From positions 1 to 17,114 of the forward strand of contig JBBDIM010000150.1 in the NCBI GenBank assembly GCA_040880405.1: a DNA stretch of 17,114 nt. Reading direction: 5' to 3'. The notes below the pieces were generated by a model that had not been told where the DNA came from, ran no database searches, and saw only the letters and a program-made list of their open reading frames with translations. A program made the position numbers and the translations under genes. Shown one piece after another: positions 8,201 through 14,916 of this stretch; position 1 is the first letter of the stretch, and the number at the start of each line of letters is the position of its first letter. This DNA comes from JBBDIM01 sp040880405 (GTDB lineage: Bacteria > Planctomycetota > Planctomycetia > Pirellulales > Pirellulaceae).

Positions 8201-9390
8201 TCACGGTGAGTGAAGTCGAAGTCAACGCTCCGGAGGCGCAGAGCGATGCCTACAGCACCCCCGCCGATACCTCTTTGTCAATCTCCGCGGTTGGCGTGCT
8301 TGAGAATGATGAGGCGGGAGACAACGGCCCGTTGAGCATCTCGGAGGTGAACGGTGAGGCGGGCAGTGTCGGAGAGATGATCACGCTGGACTCCGGTGCT
8401 CAGTTGCGGGTAAACGCGGATGGCAGTTTCGACTACGATCCGAGCGGAGCCTTTGCCGACGTAGCGGTGGGTGAGGTTGCTGTCGATTCCTTCACTTACA
8501 CGGCTGTCGATGGCGAGGGGAACGTGACATCCGCCACCGTTGAGGTTTCAGTTGAAGGAGTTCTTAGCGGAACCGATCCGTTCGCCAATGACGATACCTA
8601 CTACACCGACGCTAGCACCGCGCTGACGATTACCACCTCCGGCGTGCTCAACAACGACGAAGGTGGTGGTTTGGTGGTTACCGAGGTCAACGGCGACCCC
8701 GCGGCCTTAGGAACCTCCATCGCGCTCGATTCCGGTGCCCTCCTGACGTTGAATACGGATGGAAGCCTGACCTACGATCCGAACGGTGTGTTCGGCGATG
8801 TCGAGGTGGGTAGCCCGGCGACGGACAGCTTCGCTTACACCATGGTCGATTCCAATGGTGTCGAAGCGGATGCGGTCGTTGTGATCATGGTCGAGGCACC
8901 CAACGGCGAGGGTGACTTAAACCTGCCCCCGATCAACACGATCCCGGGTCAACAGGAAACCGATTCCAATGGTTCAATCGTCTTCACGCCTGACGATGGA
9001 ACCGGAATCTCCATCTCGGATGCCGATGCTGAAAACGCGATCATCGAGACCACGATCTCGGTCGATAGCGGTCTGCTGATGCTCAATGGGGGTTTCAGCA
9101 GTAGCCGACATAAGCTGGTCGGGACGATGGAGCAGATTAACAATCTACTCAATGGTTTGACCTATAACCCAGCGGCGGATTTTGTGGGCACGGCAACTTT
9201 CACCATCTACACCAGCGATCTGGGGAATTCCGGAGCGGGTGGTCCTCGTTCCGATACCGATCAGTTCCTGATCGTGGTCTCGGCCCCGGATGATGGCGGC
9301 GACGGTGGCGATGACCAAACGCCCGAATCGGCGGTCGACGCCATCTTGGCCGAGGATGAGGACTTGCTAGCCGACGCGATGTGGTCGTGA
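5296..9390 (+). CDS. giant secreted LEPR-XLL-type surface protein with tandem Ig-like and tandem-95/VCBS-like domains
   Basis: This 1364-residue protein opens with a short basic segment and LEDRRVLSA (residues 16-24), the planctomycete LEPR-XLL type of N-terminus found on very large exported proteins. Domains in order: Ig/cadherin-like regions (about 30-359); six tandem Ig-like repeats (360-462, 463-565, 566-668, 669-771, 772-872, 873-975) of the type VGDxETDPAxLVVTxES...GEGENRTI...TATITVSVSDGE; two tandem-95/VCBS-like domains (976-1089, 1090-1202) with the GVLxNDE and NxDGSxxYDP signatures; a last cadherin-like domain (1203-1330); and a Gly/Asp linker with an acidic tail ending LLADAMWS. I find no cysteine in it. 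These folds usually serve adhesion or cell-surface structure and often bind calcium. GGAGAG at 5285-5290, five bases before the ATG, is a strong ribosome site. The gene stands alone and ends in a strong terminator. Confidence 0.9.
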   Translation: MRFKRPTFLSTQAEQLEDRRVLSANPLDLDLSSVPTQSVSAGETISFNLVELGAEINEGDDGPREVLWQLDPDQEERPDGVSISLDGEFQWTPGENQEGLHEIRIIVVENGMPRYADVESLMIEVKLGRPDLDLDPDTEGNDFSAVYQVGYGPVSPTGTEVSISDEDGETIQSAAITLTNRPDGEAEVLMVDTTDTNITATYEDGVLSLTGEDSHENYEKVLASLQYENTSDQADPSTRAIEFTINDGEYDSHVATATVKVNHPPDLMPIADQEVELGSSHSIEISATDLNSEEELFFLLEVGTPDFITLTQEEGSSEATIHIDAPSDLDMESLQVRVLVIDQNGLADVQAMNITFAAAENTAPTVSKIKPVKVPQDGESGLIDFIVGDAETNPADLEVTAESNRPNLIGPEGIVLGGEGENRTIQVIPNAGEYGVAKITLTVSDGDKTTERSFVVIVKKGEENSAPTITPIDDLTVPQDGESEAVEFTVGDSETDPAELVVTGESDNADLVAEDGIVIAGEGENRTIQIVPVAGATGTATITVSVSDGELTTTETFMVTVEEAAENTAPTLAELGDVTVPVDGQSDEIAFVVGDSETDPAELVVTGESDNADLVAEDGIVIAGEGENRTIQIVPVAGATGTATITVSVSDGELTTTETFMVTVEEAAENTAPTLAELGDLTLPVDGESDEIAFVVGDAETDPADLVVTGESDNADLVAEDGIIIAGEGENRTIQIVPVAGATGTATITVSVSDGELITTETFMVTVEEEAENTAPTLGEINDVVIPADGESDPIALTVGDAEADPADLVVTAESSDTNLIGEDGLVIAGEGENRTITVTPTAGLVGDATITVTVSDGELTTSTTFLVSVTLANIPPTVTEIDDVTIPVDGDSGVIEFAVNDEETSSGDLLVQVSSDNEALIASGDLVLGGEGENRTLVITPQAGMSGTATITVSVSDGADFTETTFVVTVSEVEVNAPEAQSDAYSTPADTSLSISAVGVLENDEAGDNGPLSISEVNGEAGSVGEMITLDSGAQLRVNADGSFDYDPSGAFADVAVGEVAVDSFTYTAVDGEGNVTSATVEVSVEGVLSGTDPFANDDTYYTDASTALTITTSGVLNNDEGGGLVVTEVNGDPAALGTSIALDSGALLTLNTDGSLTYDPNGVFGDVEVGSPATDSFAYTMVDSNGVEADAVVVIMVEAPNGEGDLNLPPINTIPGQQETDSNGSIVFTPDDGTGISISDADAENAIIETTISVDSGLLMLNGGFSSSRHKLVGTMEQINNLLNGLTYNPAADFVGTATFTIYTSDLGNSGAGGPRSDTDQFLIVVSAPDDGGDGGDDQTPESAVDAILAEDEDLLADAMWS
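6373..8220 (+). repeat. six tandem ~309-bp coding repeats
   Basis: Unit starts read from the ENTAPT-like boundary are 6373, 6682, 6991, 7300, 7609 and 7912. Units are 309 bp except the fifth (303 bp). Units 2, 3 and 4 are very similar in DNA; units 1, 5 and 6 are diverged. Units 2 and 3 encode an identical 88-residue stretch (6763-7026 and 7072-7335). The array lies wholly inside the giant surface protein gene. Confidence 0.93.
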
Positions 9391-9458
9391 TCGTTTGCAC
9401 CGTCAACAACTTCCGAGCAACCCCGACATCATGAGCCGGTCGGTGTTGCTTCAACTTG

Positions 9459-9493
9459 GAACCGGGGATGGAGACATCTCCGGTTCTTTTTTT
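9459..9493 (+). terminator. intrinsic (rho-independent) terminator of the giant surface protein gene
   Basis: GAACCGGGGATG (9459-9470) pairs with CATCTCCGGTTC (9475-9486) through 12 pairs, one of them G-U, around a GAGA tetraloop. It is followed directly by seven T (9487-9493). It lies 68 bases after the stop at 9390. This is a textbook intrinsic terminator for the plus strand. Confidence 0.92.
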
Positions 9494-9665
9494 CGCCCAA
9501 GAACCATTGTTGACTTAACGCACTGCCGATCAAAAAATCCCCTCGAGAAAATGGTTGAGTCAAAATTGAATCTAGCGATTAAGCAGTCCAGGCAAGCCCG
9601 ACCTCTGTTGATGAAGTCATCTGGAGCATGTCGCGGTGCCTTCCGCACAATTAGGAAGGTGAAAA

Positions 9666-9725
9666 TTCGGGAAAAGTAGAATTTGTAACAACTCTGGCTG
9701 AAGCCCCCCTTCTGCTTTTCCCGAA
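9666..9725. repeat. 16-bp inverted repeat with a 28-base loop upstream of the beta-barrel gene
   Basis: TTCGGGAAAAGTAGAA (9666-9681) pairs with TTCTGCTTTTCCCGAA (9710-9725) at 15 Watson-Crick positions plus one G-U (T9677 opposite G9714). The loop is 28 bases and contains a small GGC-TGAA-GCC hairpin. It sits 160 bases before the next start codon, with no T-run on the plus side. It could be a leader-RNA structure, a small RNA, or a minus-strand terminator (TTTTC follows it in that direction). Confidence 0.6.
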
Positions 9726-9872
9726 CCTATACCGATGAGTGGGGTGGTCTCAGAAACGCCATCATTGCTCAGGCGGATCCAAAGCGCCCAGACGTAACTC
9801 AACTGACGAAGCCCCCGCAGGGTTTGCCAGTGCGAAGGTAGGGAGTTGCGTTGAGGGGGCATGATTAGGCAC

Positions 9873-9880
9873 AAGGAAGG
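9873..9880 (+). promoter_or_regulatory. ribosome binding site that fixes the beta-barrel gene start at 9886
   Basis: AAGGAAGG at 9873-9880 is followed by five bases and then ATG at 9886. An in-frame GTG at 9880 overlaps the end of this site and therefore cannot use it, so the ATG two codons later is the better start. Confidence 0.75.
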
Positions 9881-9885
9881 TGCAG

Positions 9886-11178
9886 ATGTCAGTGGTACTA
9901 CGCAATTTGATTGTGGTGGTTGTCGGCTTAGCAAACCTGGGTTTGCTAGCGTCTGAGGCAAACGCCCAGTGGTTCCGCCGTCAGCCCTGCCCCTGTCCGC
10001 CGAGCGGTTCGGCTTACGGGATGGGCCAGGTCGATCCGTCGGCTCCACCGTCCGCTCCGCAGCCGCCCTATGCGTCCCCTTCCGATTCGCTCGACCCGAC
10101 GATGCCTGCGGCGAACACCTTTGCGTCGGCCTCGCAGTTTGCCTCGACCTCGGAATCAGTCGGATTCCGAGACGCCACAATCGGTGACTTCTTCGGTTCG
10201 GCCGCACAGATTAGCGGCCCGACGTGGGGAATCTCCGATCCAGAGGCTGGGTTTTACGCTCCCAACGGGGCGGGTGATCGGCGTTTCAAGCTTTCCGACC
10301 ATACCAGCCCATTGCCGACCGATCGGTTGTTCTTCAACTACAACCATTTTAGTCGGCCGGTCATTGATGCCCACGGCAATCGGGTCGACGTCAATCGGTT
10401 CACCTTCGGTCTGGAAAAGACGTTCCTGGATGATTCAACTTCGCTTGAGCTTCGGGTACCGTTTGCTGGCGGACTGGATTCCTCGCCGACGCAAGTCAAC
10501 TACCCCAACCCGGAGGTGCTGGACGGGGTCGAGTTCGGGAATATCGCTCTCACCCTGAAGGCGATTCTGTTGGAATACAACCGAATTACCGTCTCCGGCG
10601 GTCTCGGCATGATTACACCCACCGCGGCGGATAGCTCGATTTCCAAATTAAATGATGACGAGGCGATTCAGCTCTTGGAAATCAAGAACGAAACGCTTTA
10701 CCTCCAACCGTTTATCAGCTTTTATACCCAGCCAACCGATCGCACCTGGGTGTTGTTCTATACTCAGGCCGATTTCGCGACCAACGGGAATCGCGTGATC
10801 TCAAGCAATTTTCAAGGATCGCGGGTGTCGGAGAGTCGTTTCAACGACCAGCACCTGCTGTTCATGGATCTCTCGATGGGGCATTGGTTCTATAAGGATC
10901 CGACCGGCTCGCAGTTTATCCGGGGGATGGCCTCGATCTTGGAGTTGCACTATACGACCACCCTTAATGACACGGATGGTGTGCAGGCCGGTCCCTCGGA
11001 AGGGGACAGGATGACCAACCCATTCAATCGCTTGGATGCCTTGAACCTAACGGCCGGGTTGCGTTTTCAACTGGGCGAGCGCTACATGCTGACGGCCGCA
11101 GGGGTCGCACCGCTTCGGGGTGGTTCCGACAGGCTGTTTGATTCGGAATTCGCCATGCTGTTGAGCCGATTCTACTAA
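9886..11178 (+). CDS. exported outer-membrane beta-barrel-type protein
   Basis: The 430-residue product has a signal peptide (hydrophobic core 7-22, likely cleavage after ANA, residue 27), then a short CPCPP motif and a Pro/Ser/Ala-rich linker to about residue 95. From about 130 to the end the sequence alternates short beta strands with turns (LFFNYNHFSRP, RFTFGLEKTFL, LELRVPFAGG, FGNIALTLKAILLE, LYLQPFISFYTQP). It ends LLSRFY, with an aromatic last residue as in many outer-membrane barrels. No enzyme motif is visible. Planctomycetes encode many such putative barrels; a role as a porin or envelope structural protein is inference. The gene faces the caspase-like gene tail to tail and the two stop codons overlap. 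Confidence 0.75.
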   Translation: MSVVLRNLIVVVVGLANLGLLASEANAQWFRRQPCPCPPSGSAYGMGQVDPSAPPSAPQPPYASPSDSLDPTMPAANTFASASQFASTSESVGFRDATIGDFFGSAAQISGPTWGISDPEAGFYAPNGAGDRRFKLSDHTSPLPTDRLFFNYNHFSRPVIDAHGNRVDVNRFTFGLEKTFLDDSTSLELRVPFAGGLDSSPTQVNYPNPEVLDGVEFGNIALTLKAILLEYNRITVSGGLGMITPTAADSSISKLNDDEAIQLLEIKNETLYLQPFISFYTQPTDRTWVLFYTQADFATNGNRVISSNFQGSRVSESRFNDQHLLFMDLSMGHWFYKDPTGSQFIRGMASILELHYTTTLNDTDGVQAGPSEGDRMTNPFNRLDALNLTAGLRFQLGERYMLTAAGVAPLRGGSDRLFDSEFAMLLSRFY

Positions 11179-14100
11179 AAGCCAGTCGGCGAGGGTGGTT
11201 CGCTGGGATACGCCAGCGGGATCTCCACTAGCGGCAACAGTTCCGCTGGTGACACGGTCGGGTTTTGGCGATGTCCCAATCGCCGCGCGTCCTCGGACAC
11301 GGTGGTTTGCAGATACCTCGCCAGTTCAGCGAAGGTGACCATTCCATCCTGAGTTCCGCCGAATTGCGGCAGATCAGCCTCACCATCCAACCCTTTGACC
11401 AACCGGGCCGTGAATCGGCTCAGCCGCTGGTCCGCGGATTCAAACGCCTCCTCGTCACCCTGCGAGGCGGTAATGGTTATCATCAGGTCGTTTTGCAGGG
11501 TGCGGACGATCGTCTTGAGATCCTCTTCCTTCAGCGTTTGGAGGGCACCGCTATGGCAGGTGTCTAAGATGACCACTTTACGGCACGGGAGACGTGAGAA
11601 CTTAGCGAGGTCTTCCCCGGAGATGCAGTGCTGGTAGCGTCTTCCCATCACGTCGGAGAACCGGGCCTCGGCCGTCAAAAAGTAATAGCCTTGGGTGTCG
11701 ATATCGCGGACGCCGTGCCCCGAGAGGAAAATCAAGACGACATCCTGCGGTTGGACGGTGTCCTGAATCCGATCTAGAAGAGAATCGACCGAGACATTCC
11801 AGAGTCCCTTGGTCACGTTTTCGTTGACGAGACTCGTGCTGTCAATGTTCAAAACTCCCCCGCCATTGCGCGCGAGAGTGGCAACAGCGGCTTGAACATT
11901 GCTGGTGGCGAAATCGAGGGCCGGGATTTGGCGATCGGCGTATTGATTGATCCCCATGGCGACCAAGTGAATTCGCGGGGACCGATTGGGTGATGGGGAC
12001 TCGTTCTCAATCGTGATCCGCGCCGCGGCGGCGATCCCATCGGTAGTCGAGGCCAAGACCTGGAGTCGAATGACTTGATCCGGCGGCAGCGAGACCTTCC
12101 AGCGGTAGCGGTACATGTCGCGCCGCTCCTCCTCGGATTTGCCTAGAAGCTCGCCTTCACTTGCCGGAACGGCATTGGCGTACAGTTTGGGAGTCACGAG
12201 TTGGATGCCGCGAGGAACGTCGACAACCGCCTCGACGGTGGTTGTATTGGTGTCGATTTTCTGGCCATTGTCGGGCGAGAGGAAGGTGATCTTCGGCTGG
12301 AGGCCTTGTAGGGTTTCCAGGCGGGAATGCAGGTCGGCCGGTCGCTCGGTGTTGGCGACCTTCATCGCCGCTTCCACACTGCCACCTCGGAGCACATTCT
12401 CCAGAATCCGGGGCCGTTCCATCTGCTCGCGGAGTTCTGAGGCTAGGAAGAACTCGGGGGATCGATCCAGCCCTTGGTTGAACTGCCAGCCGAAGATTTT
12501 GTGGCCATTGAACGAAGCGTCGTAGTAGCCGTAGGGTGTCCAGTAGGCCCACTCCTGATCGGTCGTGACCGCGAGCGACACCAGCGGCTGCCAGGCAGGG
12601 TGCAGATAGAAGTGGCGCAGCGGAATGGTTTGTCGCTCGAATTCAAACCGCAGCATCGTTCGGCCATCGGCCGCAGCGAGCGTCTCCAAGATTGCGCCCG
12701 GGTCTTCAATGATGGTTTCCTGGGCACCCTCCGCCGCATCTGGGGAAGTACGCGAGACGCGGCGGATCACGTCACCAACCCTTGCTCCCCGGTAGTTCAG
12801 CGGACCATCGAGGGTTAGCTCGCGAATCACGATCTGATTGTCGACCTGCTCAAACACCGCGCCCCACGCCTGTTGGCTGCGGGTGGTTTCTTCCTCCGCC
12901 GGAAGTTTCCAAACGCGGATAGTGGCGTCATCGCTTCCGGTCACCGCGTACCGCGCGTCGGGCGAAACGCCGATGCCGCGAATCGCCGACCAGTGTCCCC
13001 GAAACTCGCGCACCAGCTTTGCCGCCCCAGGCTGGGAGATGTCAAACAAGTAGGCATGATTTCGGCCACCGGTACCGACCAGCAGTCGCGTGGGGGCCGG
13101 CTGATTAGGCTGGGGATGGTACCAACAGGCGGAGATTACCCGGCCATCGGTCGCAGAGTCGAGCGGCAACGTCGCATACGGTTGGTCGTTGCGTGTCACC
13201 GAGTAAGTGGTCTGGGTGCCGGACATGTCGGTCCGGCTGTTTAGTTTCCAGATTCCGCTCCAAGGATTAGAGGGGACGATGCCGTTGACGTTTTCGATGG
13301 GGGTCAATCGCCGAGCCTGCGTATCGAACTCGAATGATCGCTCTACGCCGGGAGAGGCCTTCCCCCGAGCGACCAGTCGGTACCCATCCTCCTGATTTGC
13401 GAAGGCGACTTGGACCGGTGCTACGACCTGCGAGGCGAGCCGCTGCGATTGATCGGTCGGCTGGTCCCAAGGAAGTAGCACAACGTCGCGGTCTTGGCTG
13501 TAGGCGATCCAGTTGCCATCGGGGCTCAGGGCACAAGCCGCCGCTTCCGCCGGGAGTTGAATGACCCTCGTTGGACGCGGTGCTTGTCCGGCGGTCCAGG
13601 ACCAGGTTCGAAGTTCAAACGGCCCCGCTGGGCCGTTGGCGACACTCGCGATAAACCGCCGGCCATCGCGTGAGATAGATAGTTCACGTACGTTGCCGCC
13701 GATTTGGATTTGGCGCGGTGCCGCCGTCGCGGAACGTTCCCAGGCAACCAGGGTTCCTTGATCACTGATATCGGCCGCCACGAACCGACTTCCGGCAGGA
13801 TCGATAACCATTGCTCCGATCCCGCCGGGAAATTCCGGAAAACCAGCGGGCAGGGCGAATTCGCGGTCGTTTTCCGCCAATCGTCCGGCGATCTTCCAGT
13901 AGGGGATTTCGCCCACGAAACGGACCAGCTTCGGATAGTAGACATTGCCGCGAGCATCGCTGGCGATGCTCGAGCCCCGCATCCGCCAAGGTCTCGTTTG
14001 AGGACTCGTATCGGCGGCAACCAGTTGATTGTGTCGCCAGAGTCCCGTTTCGGCCTCTCGGCTCCAGCGGCTGAGTCGGCCCTCAGAATCGAGCGAGATG

Positions 14101-14795
14101 ACCTGATCGAGACTTGCCGCGAGGGACAAGATTTGGGAACGGGGACCCTGTTTCAGGTCGTACAGTGTCCGCTGAAGGCGAAACTGATTGGGGGAAGTCA
14201 ATCCGATCTCCCCGGTTAGCGCTGCCGCTCCGATCCCGGCGAAGGCGATCTGATCGCGGGTCGCGGCGATCGTGTGTATCTCGCCGCGAGGACCCCGCTG
14301 GACTTGCCACCGAACCGCGTCGTCGTACATCCACCGCGCCACTGCGTCTTGAGGTTGGACTAAATTCCATCCATGCAGTTGTTTATCGGATCCACCTGCC
14401 AGCAACGTCCGCGAGTCGGATGAGAAATGGAGCGCAAGGACCGGGCCAGTAGGGCCATTTTGGCTTAATCTGAGCCAAGGCGGATCGGCCGCCTCCTGCT
14501 CCGCTTCAGCTTGGACAAAATTGGGCAAGTCCGCTTCGCTTGGCAACCGATCGTTGGTGGTCTCGAATTGCGGCCCCGACTTTTCGCCGGGAAGTGTTGA
14601 CTCCGGGGGAAGATCGACGGGAACGGGCCGCTTTACGTCGGGAATTTTGGCGCTGGGGAGTTTAGCACCGGGCAGGACCGATTCCGGCGGCAGGAGACCA
14701 TCGTCCGCGGAGGTGATATCGGGCAAGATGAAGACCGCGCAAACGATCCATAGAAAAGGTCCCACCACGCCAGCCGTCTCGCGACTTCCGCGCAT
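11175..14795 (-). CDS. exported WD40-repeat caspase-like peptidase (family C14 type)
   Basis: Starting at the ATG at 14795 (1206 aa) gives a signal peptide or anchor: basic MRGSR, hydrophobic core about 8-25, likely cleavage after TSA (30). A Pro-rich segment follows with LPPESVLPG repeated as LPPESTLPG (35-70). WD40-like blades run from about 114 to 635, the clearest at each end (LLAGGSDKQLHGWNL; AVTGSDDATIRVWKLP). Next come a PDZ-like segment (about 655-730, RGARVGDVIRRV), a WTPYGYYDAS...NGHKIFGW motif (about 747-775) common in bacterial WD40-caspase proteins, and an Ig-like segment (about 836-935). The caspase fold is at about 939-1200 with catalytic H1027 in FLSGHG and C1080 in LDTCHSG, so the dyad is intact. 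Family C14 enzymes cut after Asp or basic residues, but specificity here is unknown. An upstream in-frame extension to 15092 is unlikely because it erases the signal peptide position and overlaps the divergent gene. Confidence 0.88.
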   Translation of the reverse strand: MRGSRETAGVVGPFLWIVCAVFILPDITSADDGLLPPESVLPGAKLPSAKIPDVKRPVPVDLPPESTLPGEKSGPQFETTNDRLPSEADLPNFVQAEAEQEAADPPWLRLSQNGPTGPVLALHFSSDSRTLLAGGSDKQLHGWNLVQPQDAVARWMYDDAVRWQVQRGPRGEIHTIAATRDQIAFAGIGAAALTGEIGLTSPNQFRLQRTLYDLKQGPRSQILSLAASLDQVISLDSEGRLSRWSREAETGLWRHNQLVAADTSPQTRPWRMRGSSIASDARGNVYYPKLVRFVGEIPYWKIAGRLAENDREFALPAGFPEFPGGIGAMVIDPAGSRFVAADISDQGTLVAWERSATAAPRQIQIGGNVRELSISRDGRRFIASVANGPAGPFELRTWSWTAGQAPRPTRVIQLPAEAAACALSPDGNWIAYSQDRDVVLLPWDQPTDQSQRLASQVVAPVQVAFANQEDGYRLVARGKASPGVERSFEFDTQARRLTPIENVNGIVPSNPWSGIWKLNSRTDMSGTQTTYSVTRNDQPYATLPLDSATDGRVISACWYHPQPNQPAPTRLLVGTGGRNHAYLFDISQPGAAKLVREFRGHWSAIRGIGVSPDARYAVTGSDDATIRVWKLPAEEETTRSQQAWGAVFEQVDNQIVIRELTLDGPLNYRGARVGDVIRRVSRTSPDAAEGAQETIIEDPGAILETLAAADGRTMLRFEFERQTIPLRHFYLHPAWQPLVSLAVTTDQEWAYWTPYGYYDASFNGHKIFGWQFNQGLDRSPEFFLASELREQMERPRILENVLRGGSVEAAMKVANTERPADLHSRLETLQGLQPKITFLSPDNGQKIDTNTTTVEAVVDVPRGIQLVTPKLYANAVPASEGELLGKSEEERRDMYRYRWKVSLPPDQVIRLQVLASTTDGIAAAARITIENESPSPNRSPRIHLVAMGINQYADRQIPALDFATSNVQAAVATLARNGGGVLNIDSTSLVNENVTKGLWNVSVDSLLDRIQDTVQPQDVVLIFLSGHGVRDIDTQGYYFLTAEARFSDVMGRRYQHCISGEDLAKFSRLPCRKVVILDTCHSGALQTLKEEDLKTIVRTLQNDLMITITASQGDEEAFESADQRLSRFTARLVKGLDGEADLPQFGGTQDGMVTFAELARYLQTTVSEDARRLGHRQNPTVSPAELLPLVEIPLAYPSEPPSPTGF

Positions 14796-14804
14796 AATGC
14801 TTAA

Positions 14805-14808
14805 TCCT
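14805..14808 (-). promoter_or_regulatory. ribosome binding site for the caspase-like gene start at 14795
   Basis: On the minus strand AGGA lies nine bases before the ATG at 14795. Together with the signal peptide that begins there, it supports this start over the in-frame upstream one at 15092. Confidence 0.5.
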
Positions 14809-14821
14809 AGAAAAGAGACTC

Positions 14822-14851
14822 TTCGCACTCCGACACAACTCAGTCTACAAT
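14822..14851 (+). promoter_or_regulatory. candidate promoter for the vWA gene in the divergent gap
   Basis: TTCGCA (14822-14827) and TACAAT (14846-14851) are separated by 18 bases. Each is close to the -35 and -10 consensus. A transcript would start near 14858, about 58 bases before the ATG at 14917. The 121-bp gap (14796-14916) must also hold the promoter of the minus-strand gene, for which I see no clear match. Confidence 0.35.
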
Positions 14852-14903
14852 AGCCAGCGGTCGGAATGCCAGTTGGTTGTCCGATACTCATCACGAAATG
14901 CGC

Positions 14904-14909
14904 AAGGAG
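14904..14909 (+). promoter_or_regulatory. ribosome binding site that fixes the vWA gene start at 14917
   Basis: AAGGAG lies seven bases before the ATG at 14917. The in-frame ATG at 14866 has no such site and would add 17 residues ahead of the signal peptide, so 14917 is preferred. Confidence 0.8.
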
Positions 14910-14916
14910 CGACTCC

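Larger units (their letters stand above)
9391..9885. other. 495-bp intergenic region with a terminator and an inverted repeat
   Basis: The first 100 bases hold the terminator of the giant gene (9459-9493). The middle holds a 16-bp inverted repeat (9666-9725). The end holds the ribosome site of the next gene (9873-9880). Short plus-strand and minus-strand open frames here show no family motif. A TTGACT at 9510-9515 with a poor AAAAAT 17 bases downstream is too weak to call a promoter. Confidence 0.5.

Noticed and set aside
9510..9538. TTGACT with AAAAAT 17 bases downstream as a promoter
   Set aside because: The -10 half is poor and it lies about 370 bp from the next start; chance match is likely.
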